Position numbers and translations under genes: made by a program. Below the pieces are notes generated by a model that did not search any database, was not told the origin of the DNA, and saw only the letters and a program-made list of their open reading frames with translations. From Oscillatoriales cyanobacterium (lineage in GTDB: Bacteria > Cyanobacteriota > Cyanobacteriia > Cyanobacteriales > Microcoleaceae): DNA of 64,000 nucleotides. Of the stretch, positions 33,951-42,473 are shown piece by piece. The number at the start of each line of letters is the position of its first letter. Positions within the stretch are counted from its first letter, which is position 1. The DNA lies in NCBI GenBank assembly GCA_004293365.1, contig RDYN01000058.1:1-64000 (forward strand). The letters run 5' to 3'.

Positions 33951-34880
33951 CTAATACACATGAATTGCTTTCATCATGTGATATGCAACTAGCAACTGCG
34001 TCAAAGCTAGCGGGTAACTTTGCAAAACTTCGCCAGTTGTGCCGATTAATTTGCCAATTTCCGGGTTGCCTTGGGCGCTGCAAAATCCGCGGAGGTGCGG
34101 CATTTCGTTGCACAAAATCTTTTCCAGTTCGCTTACTTGCTCGCTGGTAGCGTGGGAATCTACTTCTAAAACATCTACTGGTTTGCCCATATCGCGATCG
34201 AGTCCCAAGCGAATTGCAGGTTGCAAATTATCGCTACCTTGAGCTAAAATTTCAGTAAAATCGGGGTGAGGAATTGTCGGTCTCAGCACTAAACGGACGC
34301 TCAAATTTGATTCTTTGTCTGCTTCTGCCGGGTAAAAACTAACTACAACATCGGCAAATTTGCGCTGGGGGCGAATATAATTTTCTGAATCCGGTTCCCG
34401 CTTTTCCATTTCTGCAAGTACCTGTTCTTCGGTATAACCGCGCTTCATAATATCGCGCTTAACTTTCCACTGAGTTCGCAACTCTTCGGGGGGAGCAAGA
34501 TATACTTTTACGTCGTAAGAATCGCGGATGGTTCGGGTTGAGTAACCCAGCAAACCTTCAACTATTACAAATTTTCCCGGCTTGATGTATTCCGGCGGAT
34601 CGAATGTACCTGAGTGGTGGTTGTATATGGGTTTGAGTATTGCTTGGCCTGTACGCAGCAGGCTGAGGTGCTGCTGCATGATGTCGAGGTAATTGCAGTC
34701 GGGATGCAGTGCTGTGATCCCGATTTCGGCGCGCTGCTTTCTGTCGTACCTATGATAGTCGTCTGTGCAAATCACGGTGACATTTTCTGGCCCCAATACT
34801 TGGGCAATTCCCCGCGTCAGGGTGGTTTTGCCTGCTGCGCTGTCTCCGACAATACCGAGAATGATTGGTCGATCGCTCAT
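33951..34880 (-). CDS. Phosphoribulokinase/uridine kinase family protein (PRK paralogue)
   Basis: P-loop kinase of 309 residues with start at MSDRPIILGIVGDSAAGKTT (GDSAAGKTT P-loop, 10-18). Features shared with cyanobacterial PRK: VICTDDYHRYDRKQRAEIGITALHPDCNY (shortened: DDYH, DRKQR), KPIYNHHSGTFDPPEYIKP and VEGLLGYSTRTIRDSYDVKVYL. It differs from the main Calvin-cycle PRK as I remember it: the P loop there reads GDSGCGKST with Cys residues that make the enzyme redox-regulated, and here that cysteine is replaced by Ala. So it is either a redox-insensitive second PRK or a related nucleoside/sugar kinase. Neighbours give no hint. The longer in-frame start adds nine residues with no support. 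Confidence 0.75.
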   Translation of the reverse strand: MSDRPIILGIVGDSAAGKTTLTRGIAQVLGPENVTVICTDDYHRYDRKQRAEIGITALHPDCNYLDIMQQHLSLLRTGQAILKPIYNHHSGTFDPPEYIKPGKFVIVEGLLGYSTRTIRDSYDVKVYLAPPEELRTQWKVKRDIMKRGYTEEQVLAEMEKREPDSENYIRPQRKFADVVVSFYPAEADKESNLSVRLVLRPTIPHPDFTEILAQGSDNLQPAIRLGLDRDMGKPVDVLEVDSHATSEQVSELEKILCNEMPHLRGFCSAQGNPEIGKLIGTTGEVLQSYPLALTQLLVAYHMMKAIHVY

Positions 34881-35505
34881 TGTTTTTACCCGGACGGACA
34901 ATAGCAAATTTTTGGTTAATTTTAAATCTTATCAAAATTGTACTCGATTCGATCGCTAATCCCATGGTTTGACTTGCTCCCCTCCGGAATCTCCCCAATG
35001 TGTAAATTTTTTGTATTATTTCTTAATAAATTTCTGCATCGAAGTCTCACAGAGCATCTGATAAAAAAATCGCGCCCATTGCTCGATCGCCCGCCATGTC
35101 GATCGTACTTTTAAATCCGGCTATACTCAGAATTTCGGGGAAATTAGCCCCGCCAACTGTCCCGATCGTCTATGAGTGTAGTGCAAATTGCAGCAGCTTT
35201 GGAAATAGTGCGATATGTTTGGTTTCAAAACGGGTAGCAAGCAGTCAATCCACTAGCCAGTCAATCAATCGACACGGAGGGCGATCGAATTTACCCGCAA
35301 CATGAAGTTTTAGCCAAAGCTTTCGCCCGGCCTGACAAATTAGTATACATTTGAGTCAAGGAGCCATTCCTACATCAAAAATAGGGTCGATCGCTCTTTC
35401 TACCCTGCTGCAACAAGTAGTTTTATGAAAAAAAGGTTTCAACGCACCGTGCGTAAGTTTTGAATTTAAACCAATCTTAAGTTTAACTAACTTTCTAGCA
35501 AGCTG
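34881..35505. other. Gene-free 625-bp spacer with a possible coding tail
   Basis: The frame 35277-35355 on the plus strand reads EGDRIYPQHEVLAKAF then ARPDKLVYI and stops; it looks like the end of a real protein but is preceded by a stop 50 bases upstream, so it may be a leftover of a lost gene. Family not recognised. The rest is AT-rich, with presumed promoters of both flanking divergent genes. Confidence 0.45.
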
Positions 35506-36639
35506 ATGAATGAATTATCTTTTGAAAAATTTAGGGGCAGTATTTTAATTGTTGACGACAATCTTAACAATTTAGCGCTACTGGAGCGGATATTATCGAG
35601 GAAAGGCTATGAAGTACGACTTGCATCTAACGGCCAACTGGCGCTCGATTCTGTGGATTTGGCTCAGCCTGACTTAATTTTGCTAGATATTATGATGCCC
35701 GGTATGGATGGCTATGAAGTTTGCAGTCGCTTGAAAGCTAGCGATCGCACTCGCGGCATTCCCATTATTTTTCTGAGTGCTTTGGTAGAACTTTCTAATA
35801 AACTGAAAGCCTTTAATGCTGGCGCCGTGGACTACATTACTAAACCTTTTGAAGCCGTAGAGGTGGTGGCTAGGGTTGAAAATCAATTGCGGCTGAGGGA
35901 ACTCGAACTGCAACTGAGGGATAAAAATAAGATGTTACAGCAGGAAATTGCCTTTCGGGAAGAGGCAGAAATTGAAACGCGGTTGCTGTTGGAAACAACC
36001 AAATTTCAGAAAGAAGAAATTGAAGAATTGCTATTAAATATTTTGCCTAAACCGATTGCCGATCGCTTGCAGGAAGGACAAAGCATAATTGCTGACAGCT
36101 TTTCGGATGTCAGCATTTTATTCGCAGATTTGGTGGAATTTACGAATTTTGCATCTCAAAAAAGTGCGACTGAAACAGTAAAAGTTCTCAATCAAATTTT
36201 TAGTCAATTCGATCGGTTATCGTTAGAACACGGTTTAGAGAAAATCAAAACTATTGGTGATGCTTACATGGTAGTCGGCGGTTTGCCCCAAGCGCAGGAA
36301 AATCACGCTGCGGCGATCGCCCAAATGGCACTCGATATGCAAGCTGCTGTCGCTAGCTTCAATCTCAAACACAATCACAGCTTTAGTCTCCGCATTGGCA
36401 TAAATATTGGTGCGGTGGTGGCGGGAGTCATTGGTTTAACTAAATTTAGTTACGATTTGTGGGGAGATACAGTGAATGTTGCTCACCGGATGGAATCAAA
36501 CGGTATTCCGGGAGAAATTCAGGTGACTGCTGCGGTTTACGAGCGTTTGAAAGATAAATTTTCCTTTAAAATGCGCGGTGCTATTGAGATTAAAGGTAAA
36601 GGAGAAATGATGGCTTATTTGTTGCTCGGGCGAAATTAG
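35506..36639 (+). CDS. Response regulator fused to adenylate/guanylate cyclase
   Basis: A 377-residue signalling enzyme: an N-terminal receiver domain (about 14-130, with ILIVDDNLNN, LILLDIMMPGMDGYEV holding the phospho-Asp, and YITKPFEA), a coiled coil (about 130-180), and a class III cyclase domain (about 195-375). Catalytic elements are visible: VSILFADLVEFTNF and KTIGDAYMVVGG (both metal-binding Asp) and GDTVNVAHRMES (Asn and Arg for transition state). Phosphorylation by a histidine kinase would control cAMP or cGMP output. The histidine kinase gene at 37668 is the next gene on the same strand, 1 kb away, and might be a partner (inference). Confidence 0.9.
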   Translation: MNELSFEKFRGSILIVDDNLNNLALLERILSRKGYEVRLASNGQLALDSVDLAQPDLILLDIMMPGMDGYEVCSRLKASDRTRGIPIIFLSALVELSNKLKAFNAGAVDYITKPFEAVEVVARVENQLRLRELELQLRDKNKMLQQEIAFREEAEIETRLLLETTKFQKEEIEELLLNILPKPIADRLQEGQSIIADSFSDVSILFADLVEFTNFASQKSATETVKVLNQIFSQFDRLSLEHGLEKIKTIGDAYMVVGGLPQAQENHAAAIAQMALDMQAAVASFNLKHNHSFSLRIGINIGAVVAGVIGLTKFSYDLWGDTVNVAHRMESNGIPGEIQVTAAVYERLKDKFSFKMRGAIEIKGKGEMMAYLLLGRN

Positions 36640-37667
36640 TCATTGGTCATTAGTCATTGATCATTAGTCATTAGTCATTGGTGATTAGTCATTAGTCATT
36701 AGTCATTGGTCATTAATCAGGAGTCATTAGTCAGTAGTCATTAGTGCTGTCCCCGCGATCGAACGTTATTAGTGAAGTGAAGTGAAGTCAAGTGCAAGCA
36801 GTTACCAATTACCAATTACCAATTCCCAATTCCCAATTACCAATTCTCATATATTAGATTTACTGAATTATGAAAAGTATTTTTAGGCACACAGCGTTGC
36901 CGTATTCATACGCAAAAAATCAGTGTTTTGCATTCATTTCAGGCATTTAATATTAACCGCATAAATTTATACGTAAGTAACCCACTCTAATCCCGATCGT
37001 CCCAGTATAAAATATTATTCCGTAGCAGCTCAGTGGAATTTTAGATCGAAAGCTCGAAAATTCTGCTGTTTATGCCCTAAGATAGATACACTAACTATTT
37101 TCAAGTTAATGTCTGGCTTGGGGTCAGCGAATATGGATGCAACAGTAGATGTAGTACATTTGACGGCCGTAATGCCTGGATATCGCCCGATCGCGCAATT
37201 TTACACCGATTTATTCAACCGCTTTCGGGGCGGTTCGATAAATCCGCAAACCCGCCTGTAGCAAACCCTTGCAGTTTCCAAACCGGCGCGCAACAACCAA
37301 AAATCTCGATATTCCGGGTACAATTCCTGCCCGCAGTATAAAAGCCTACGCCCGCAGTTACCTATTTCTTGTGGACTTCCGCGAGGCGGTTGTGCCAGAA
37401 TGCGATCGAGTTGGATCGGTGACAGTTAATTGCATTGCTCGAAATAGTCATCAAACAAACAGATATTCAAGGGCGAAATGGAAAGGAGGTGAGTTATTTT
37501 AAAATATATGAAAGATTTCTATCGGGTAACTTTTATTGATAGTAACCTGCCAGATAAAACGGATAAGATTTAGCATAAATAGACGCCGGGTTGATAATAT
37601 TCCAGCCGCAATCCGAAGCTGATAGAGAGGGGGATGCTAACAAGATTTATGGGAAAATTGTGTTGCA
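36640..37667. other. 1-kb spacer with tandem repeats and short unassigned frames
   Basis: Starts with a GTCATTA array (36640-36735), then tggtaattggtaat-type repeats on the other strand (about 36800-36845). An ATG frame of 50 codons at 37109-37261 (MSGLGSANMDATVDVVHLTA...) is open but unrecognised. A strong aaggaggt site at 37483-37490 has no good start at proper distance. Given that the next gene seems N-terminally truncated, part of this DNA may be a wreck of its missing end, but I cannot see matching residues. Confidence 0.5.
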
Positions 37668-40067
37668 ATGCTAGTAACTATGATGCACAACTTTTACGAT
37701 GCTCTGGCACATTTAGCTATCTATGAAGATGCCGCACCGACCAAGCGAAAACAAATCCTCAAACGTGTTTTTGTAATTCAAAAAAAACTCAAAGAATTCG
37801 CGCACCGTAACCCGAATAGTTACCAGCACAAATTCAATCTGGTTGAGGCAGAATGGCTTCGCGTTTTGGGGAAGACTACAGAAGCAATGGAACTTTACGA
37901 TCGAGCTATTGCCGGAGCTAAAGCTAACGATTTTTTGAATGAAGAAGCTCTTGCTTGCGAACTCGCTGCTAAGTTTTACCTGTCATTGGGAAGAGAAAAA
38001 ATTGCTCTTGTCTACATGATAGACACCTATGATTGCTATGTACGCTGGGGAGATAGAGCCAAAATTGATGACTTAGAAAAATGCTATCCTCAATTGTTGT
38101 CAGCGATTTTGCAGCCTGCTAAACTCACTACAGATTCATTAGCAACTTTCGCGATACCTGTCAAACAAAATCAATCTATACCTTCATTGATTAATCCGTC
38201 TGTGTCGGCGACAGTCTCAGATTTCGGGAATTTTTCAACTTTGCTAAAAGCTTGTCAAGCGCTTTCTAGTGAAAGAGATTTGGATCAACTAATTGCCAAA
38301 TTGATACAACTGGCGATGAGAAATACAGGTGTTGAGAAAGCAGTGCTGATTTTGCAAAACGGCAATCAATGGGAAGTTGCTGCTGCAAGAGCGATCGACA
38401 ATTTGGGCGTCGATCGGGCGATCGACTTATCATCCGCAACACTCGATGAAAACAGCGATATCCTGCCCCTAAAAATTGTTAAGTGCGTTAAAGAATTATT
38501 AAAACCTGTGATTTTGCGGGACATCCCTCAACAATGCGATTGGGATTGGGACTCCTACATCCTCAAATACCAACCGAAGAGCCTGTCGTGTTTGCCGATT
38601 CTCGATCGAGACAAATTAGTCGGCATTTTGTATCTAGAAAATCTGTTAACTGCAAAAGTTTTTACGCGCGATCGGCTGCAACATCTCAATCTCCTGTGTT
38701 CTCAAGCAGCCATCAGTTTGTCAAATGCTCTGCTATATAAAAGCTCTCAGGATTACAGCCAACAATTAGAGCGAATGCTAACAAAAGTCAGCCGAACTGA
38801 AGCTCAGCTTGCCGAGCAAAAACAAATGCTGCAAGCGATTCTTGATGTCGCTCCGATTTGGATTTGGATGGTTAATACTCAGGGAAAAGTACAGTTTTTT
38901 AACAACACATTTTGTCAAGATGTGGGCGTGCCCCTGAGCGCTTTCCTAGCTGTGGATCATTACAAAGAGATACTGGGAGAGGATGCAGCCGGGTGTATGA
39001 CTTCAGATGCCGCCTGCCTTGCCCAAGATTCGCCCCATTACTCCAGCGAAACTCTCACACTTGCTGACGGAAAACAACACTATTTAGAAGTCACGAAAGT
39101 GCAGTTAAAAAATTACGAGGGCGAGACGATCGGGATTATTGGTTTGGGTGTTGATGCCACCGAGCGCAAGCACTCAGAAGAGCTTTTGCAAGAACAAAAT
39201 AAACAGCTAGAACAAACCTTAAAAGATTTAAAACAAGCCCAATTGCAACTCGTGCAAAACGAGAAAATGTCGGCTTTGGGTAATTTAGTCGCCGGAGTCG
39301 CCCACGAAATTAACAATCCTATTGGGTTTATTTCGGGCAATTTAAGCGAAGCTAAAAGAAGTTTCGGGGATGTTATAGAACACTTAGAATTGTATCGCTC
39401 CGATGCACCCAAATCGGAAATTGCCGACCATGCCGAAGAGATAGATCTCGATTATCTCTTGGAAGATTTACCGAAGATGATTGATTCCATGCAAGTCGGG
39501 TGCGATCGCATTTCCAGCATCAGCACCAGCCTCCGCACCTTTTCGCGAGGTGACAAAGACTACAAAGTTCCTTTTAATATTCACGAGGGCATTGATAGCG
39601 CCCTTTTGATTTTGAAACACCGTCTCAAAGCCAACGAACACCGCCCGCAGATCGAAGTTACCGCTAAATACGGCAGTCTTCCTAAAATCGAATGTTTTCC
39701 CGGTCAATTGAATCAAGTTTTTATGAACTTGCTTGCCAATGCGATCGATGCCTTAGAAGAATCAAATTTAGGACGCAGTTTGAACGAAATTGCCGTCAAT
39801 CCCAACCGGATCGCGATTTGCACTTCTCTACTGGGAGATGAACACATTAAAATTACAATTGCTGATAACGGAACCGGGATGTCAGAAGAAGTTAAAAAGC
39901 AGATATTCGACCATTTGTTCACGACGAAAGGTGTCGGCAAAGGAACGGGATTGGGGTTGGCAATTGCCCATCAGATTGTGGTAGAAAAACATGGCGGCAC
40001 TATCGAGGTGGAGTCGGAGTCTGGAGTTGGCACTGAGTTTGCGATCGTTTTGCCTGTGAGAGGATAA
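37668..40067 (+). CDS. GAF-PAS sensor histidine kinase (C-terminal section of a multikinase)
   Basis: A 799-residue cytoplasmic histidine kinase. Residues 1-150 form a helical TPR-like region (KFNLVEAEWLRVLGKTTEAM, YDRAIAGAK, ELAAKFYLSLGREKIALVYM, CYVRWGDRAKIDDLEKCYP) that I know from the end of the AAA module in large Ser/Thr-kinase/AAA/GAF/HK 'multi-sensor multikinases'. GAF (about 190-355), a coiled coil, PAS (about 390-500), then HisKA with GVAHEINNPIGFISGN (His546) and HATPase ending GKGTGLGLAIAHQIV follow. The Ser/Thr kinase and P-loop parts are missing, so it is either a split derivative or a natural short version. A start upstream of 37668 is not available because of stops. Confidence 0.85.
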   Translation: MLVTMMHNFYDALAHLAIYEDAAPTKRKQILKRVFVIQKKLKEFAHRNPNSYQHKFNLVEAEWLRVLGKTTEAMELYDRAIAGAKANDFLNEEALACELAAKFYLSLGREKIALVYMIDTYDCYVRWGDRAKIDDLEKCYPQLLSAILQPAKLTTDSLATFAIPVKQNQSIPSLINPSVSATVSDFGNFSTLLKACQALSSERDLDQLIAKLIQLAMRNTGVEKAVLILQNGNQWEVAAARAIDNLGVDRAIDLSSATLDENSDILPLKIVKCVKELLKPVILRDIPQQCDWDWDSYILKYQPKSLSCLPILDRDKLVGILYLENLLTAKVFTRDRLQHLNLLCSQAAISLSNALLYKSSQDYSQQLERMLTKVSRTEAQLAEQKQMLQAILDVAPIWIWMVNTQGKVQFFNNTFCQDVGVPLSAFLAVDHYKEILGEDAAGCMTSDAACLAQDSPHYSSETLTLADGKQHYLEVTKVQLKNYEGETIGIIGLGVDATERKHSEELLQEQNKQLEQTLKDLKQAQLQLVQNEKMSALGNLVAGVAHEINNPIGFISGNLSEAKRSFGDVIEHLELYRSDAPKSEIADHAEEIDLDYLLEDLPKMIDSMQVGCDRISSISTSLRTFSRGDKDYKVPFNIHEGIDSALLILKHRLKANEHRPQIEVTAKYGSLPKIECFPGQLNQVFMNLLANAIDALEESNLGRSLNEIAVNPNRIAICTSLLGDEHIKITIADNGTGMSEEVKKQIFDHLFTTKGVGKGTGLGLAIAHQIVVEKHGGTIEVESESGVGTEFAIVLPVRG

Positions 40068-40077
40068 ATTATATAGC

Positions 40078-40190
40078 CTTTCGAGCGAAACATGAGGTAT
40101 GACTGGGCATAGGGCATAGGGCATAGGGCATAGGGCATAGGGCATAGGGCTTACGACATACCTCACTTTTTTGAGAACCGCTATAATTAC
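40078..40190. repeat. atagggc tandem run inside a gaggtat...atacctc inverted repeat
   Basis: Seven gcataggg-type units (40106-40149) lie between gaggtatgac and gacatacctcac, so the whole block can fold. The related gaggtatgcttgc appears at 33848. Confidence 0.7.
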
Positions 40191-40263
40191 AATCAAATAT
40201 TTTTTGGGCGATCGCGTGATAAAATCTAATTTTACCAGTCAATTCTATTGGAGGGTTTTTTAA

Positions 40264-40860
40264 ATGCCCTACAGCCAATTTAGGCTCGAACAAATCAAGT
40301 CAGAATTTGGAATAACTCTCTGCGAGCAATTCGGACTTTTTGCAGAGATTCCAGATGTGAGCTACAGCCAGTTTTTGTCCGAAACCCTAGAGTACAATAT
40401 TCCGCTAGCTTTGGCAATTAACTCGGAAAAATCTCGGTCTGAAATGATTGTAGCGCCAATCTTGATTGAACTCAGAAAACAATTTGACAATGGAATAGGC
40501 TTATTTTCAGGAAAAGATTTTACGGTAGATAGCCTGAGAGGTTTAAACGGATTTTGCGATTTCCTGATTAGCAAATCGCCGGAACAGTTAATTATCGAAG
40601 CGCCCGTTATTGCTTTAGTCGAAGCGAAAAATGATAATATAGAATCTGGTTTGGCTCAATGTATGGCTGAAACGATCGCAGCTCAGTTGTTTAACCAACA
40701 AAAAGGTAATGAAATTAAGAAGGTTTACGGAGTTGTGACAACGGGCAGTCTGTGGAAATTTATGCAGCTAGAAGAGCAAACTATATCTATCGATATAAAT
40801 GAGTATTTTGTGGGCAATCCTGGCAAAATTATCGGTATTTTGAGAAGTTTTATTGAATAA
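40264..40860 (+). CDS. PD-(D/E)XK nuclease-like protein of unknown function
   Basis: A 198-residue protein of a type common in cyanobacteria. The core pattern FCDFLISKS (Asp99), APVIALVEAKNDN (Glu120-x-Lys122) and SGLAQCMAETIAAQLFNQ is that of the restriction-endonuclease-like fold (D ... ExK ... helix with Gln), with the acidic and lysine residues in place. Such genes may be defence nucleases or remnants of restriction systems, but no methyltransferase is near. A gagggtttttt stretch precedes the ATG. It converges on the Csx3 gene. Confidence 0.65.
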   Translation: MPYSQFRLEQIKSEFGITLCEQFGLFAEIPDVSYSQFLSETLEYNIPLALAINSEKSRSEMIVAPILIELRKQFDNGIGLFSGKDFTVDSLRGLNGFCDFLISKSPEQLIIEAPVIALVEAKNDNIESGLAQCMAETIAAQLFNQQKGNEIKKVYGVVTTGSLWKFMQLEEQTISIDINEYFVGNPGKIIGILRSFIE

Positions 40861-40872
40861 CCTTGTACAATT

Positions 40873-40932
40873 TGTTTGTAGTGAGGACTTGAGTCCTCGG
40901 ATTGATGCGGACTGAAGTCCGAACGATCAAAC
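40873..40932. repeat. Palindromic repeat between convergent genes
   Basis: tgtttgtagtgaggacttgagtcc and ggactgaagtccgaacgatcaaacc: members of the dispersed ggactNNagtcc family. Confidence 0.75.
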
Positions 40933-40945
40933 CTTTTCTAATTTA

Positions 40946-41275
40946 CTAAGTTGGTAAGTTCAATTTGATTATTTGTCCAACTGATACTTCGTGTTTGTGA
41001 GTTGCTACTACCACGGCGCCTTCTAATCGCGGATCGTAACATCCAACCCAAGCGGCAGGATGGCATTCGTGCACTAAATACCCGTACAGCCAAATTGCTC
41101 CTCTACCTTCTATGACAATTCCTTGGCTGAATTGAACATTTTGAGGGATTTTCAAACCTTGTAAATCTTCGGGTGTGATAATACCGTCTTGAGTTGTAAT
41201 TCGCAAGCGTAAATGTTGGTAGGCTAAACCGTCTTGAGTTTGATTGGGGATTATTGTTAATTCAATAGGATTCAT
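40946..41275 (-). CDS. csx3: Csx3-family (Crn3) CRISPR-associated protein, stand-alone
   Basis: Csx3 is a small protein of type III CRISPR systems described as a ring nuclease/exoribonuclease acting on cyclic tetra-adenylate. The 109 residues (start at 41275, MNPIELTIIPN) contain the family's hallmark: VIEGRGAIWLYGYLVHECHP then AAWVGCYDPRLEGAVVVATH, ending VGQIIKL. The histidine of LVHECHP and the aspartate of YDPRL are in their expected places. A longer frame from a TTG at 41413 would translate the upstream repeat into RYIRYIRYR and is rejected. No CRISPR array, Cas10 or Csm/Cmr genes are in the window. It is the bare domain; many cyanobacterial Csx3 proteins carry an extra AAA domain. Confidence 0.85.
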   Translation of the reverse strand: MNPIELTIIPNQTQDGLAYQHLRLRITTQDGIITPEDLQGLKIPQNVQFSQGIVIEGRGAIWLYGYLVHECHPAAWVGCYDPRLEGAVVVATHKHEVSVGQIIKLNLPT

Positions 41276-41302
41276 TGGATGCACAAATGTTGAATGCGGT
41301 TG

Positions 41303-41455
41303 TAAGGAAGTTCGGCAACGGATTCTGTAACGGATGTAACGGATGTAACGGATAGAAGGAAGTTCGGCAACGGATTCTGTAACGGATGTAACGGATGGAA
41401 GGAAGTTCGGCAACGGATTCTGTAACGGATGTAACGGATGTAACGGATAGAAGGA
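41303..41455. repeat. Tandem repeat upstream of csx3 (ggaagttcggcaacggatt)
   Basis: Three units of about 40-55 bp begin aaggaagttcggcaacgg and continue with ttctgtaacggatgtaacgg; units differ in the number of atgtaacgg nonamers. They have no spacers, so this is not a CRISPR array. A single related unit lies at 3057-3105. Confidence 0.85.
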
Positions 41456-41536
41456 AGAAGGCTTATAGTAGCTCGTTTTTCAGCTATCTGTATTTGACTT
41501 TTAATTAGGTGGATTTAGTTAAAATCATATACCTTT

Positions 41537-42466
41537 TTAGGGTAAATTGGCAATTCGATCGCCCACCTTCAATCCCAACTCGGCCGCCCTGCCACCTTTG
41601 AGCTCGATCACTCCGTCAACGGGAACATCGGGGCCGTAGTTGGGGCAGGCGTCGCTGAAACAGGGCGGTACGTTGGGAATTATCGCCTGCACGATGCCTT
41701 CGCGCAGAAAAATCATATCGAGATCGATTTGCACGTTTCTCATCCAGAAACGCACGTTTCGCGCTGGGGCGATCGGGAACAGCATTCCCCTGTCATCGGG
41801 CAATTCTGTGCGAAACATTAACCCAATTGCTTGTTCTTGGGGAGTTTTTGCCACTTCTAGCCCGATCGCGCCCGCGCCCACAATCGCATTCACCGAAACT
41901 GGCAAAAGTTGACCCGTATCTATCCCGCCAAACAGCGATATAAAGTTGGATTCAGTCAGATTAAATCTTCCCGAAATGACTCCTAAATAGTTGCCAGAAT
42001 TTTTATTTTGCATCACAGTTTGGTTATCAGAAACAGAAATATTCAAATCGCTAAACTTTATGCCTTCTGTCAAGACAATTTTATCATTGCCGCTGCCAAA
42101 ATCTGCAATTACATCGGCTTGGGCGACAGTAGGTGCAGGGGATGTATTTTCTAGCACAAATAAATCATCGCCGGCGCCTCCTGTCAAGATATCTTTGCCT
42201 TCGCCGCCGATTAGCAAATCGTTACCCCGATCGCCATTAATCGCATCTTCACCTTGTCCTCCATAGATTGTATCGCTACCCTGGCCTCCAAACAGCGTAT
42301 CGGCGCCTTCGTTTCCGGCGATCGAGTCATTGTCGCGATCGCCAAAAATTAGGTCGTTCCCCGCCAAACCTTGAACAGTGTCATTCGCCGCAAATCCTCT
42401 CATCGTATCGTTTCCGGGAGTTCCCAGGAGAAAATCGAAGCCGAAAGTACCGCCGATGTTAACCAT
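41537..42466 (-). CDS. RTX calcium-binding repeats fused to a DUF192 domain
   Basis: A 309-residue protein. The first third consists of nonapeptide RTX repeats (GGxGxDxUx pattern: LLGTPGNDTMRGFAANDTV, GLAGNDLIFGDRDNDSIAG, GQGSDTIYGGQGEDAIN, GGEGKDILTGGAGDDLF), which bind Ca2+ and often mark type I-secreted proteins. A linker with DVIADFGSGNDKIVL follows. The last 115 residues are DUF192 (VAKTPQEQAIGLMFRTELPD, GMLFPIAPARNVRFWMRN, IDLDMIFLREGIVQAI, VIELKGGRAAELGLKVGD). DUF192 is normally a small exported domain on its own. The start is placed at 42466 (MVNIGGTFG), 7 bases after the nadE stop; 42490 would overlap it. Confidence 0.82.
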   Translation of the reverse strand: MVNIGGTFGFDFLLGTPGNDTMRGFAANDTVQGLAGNDLIFGDRDNDSIAGNEGADTLFGGQGSDTIYGGQGEDAINGDRGNDLLIGGEGKDILTGGAGDDLFVLENTSPAPTVAQADVIADFGSGNDKIVLTEGIKFSDLNISVSDNQTVMQNKNSGNYLGVISGRFNLTESNFISLFGGIDTGQLLPVSVNAIVGAGAIGLEVAKTPQEQAIGLMFRTELPDDRGMLFPIAPARNVRFWMRNVQIDLDMIFLREGIVQAIIPNVPPCFSDACPNYGPDVPVDGVIELKGGRAAELGLKVGDRIANLP

Positions 42467-42473
42467 TTTGCGT

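Noticed and set aside
37508-37573. 21-codon frame after an aaggaggt site
   Set aside because: Spacing from the ribosome site is 17 bases and the peptide has no recognisable feature.
41276-41413. N-terminal extension of Csx3 starting at TTG 41413
   Set aside because: It would translate the tandem repeat into RYIRYIRYR and adds nothing found in the family.
41303-41455. Possible CRISPR array beside csx3
   Set aside because: Units follow each other directly and differ only in the number of internal nonamers; no unique spacers exist.
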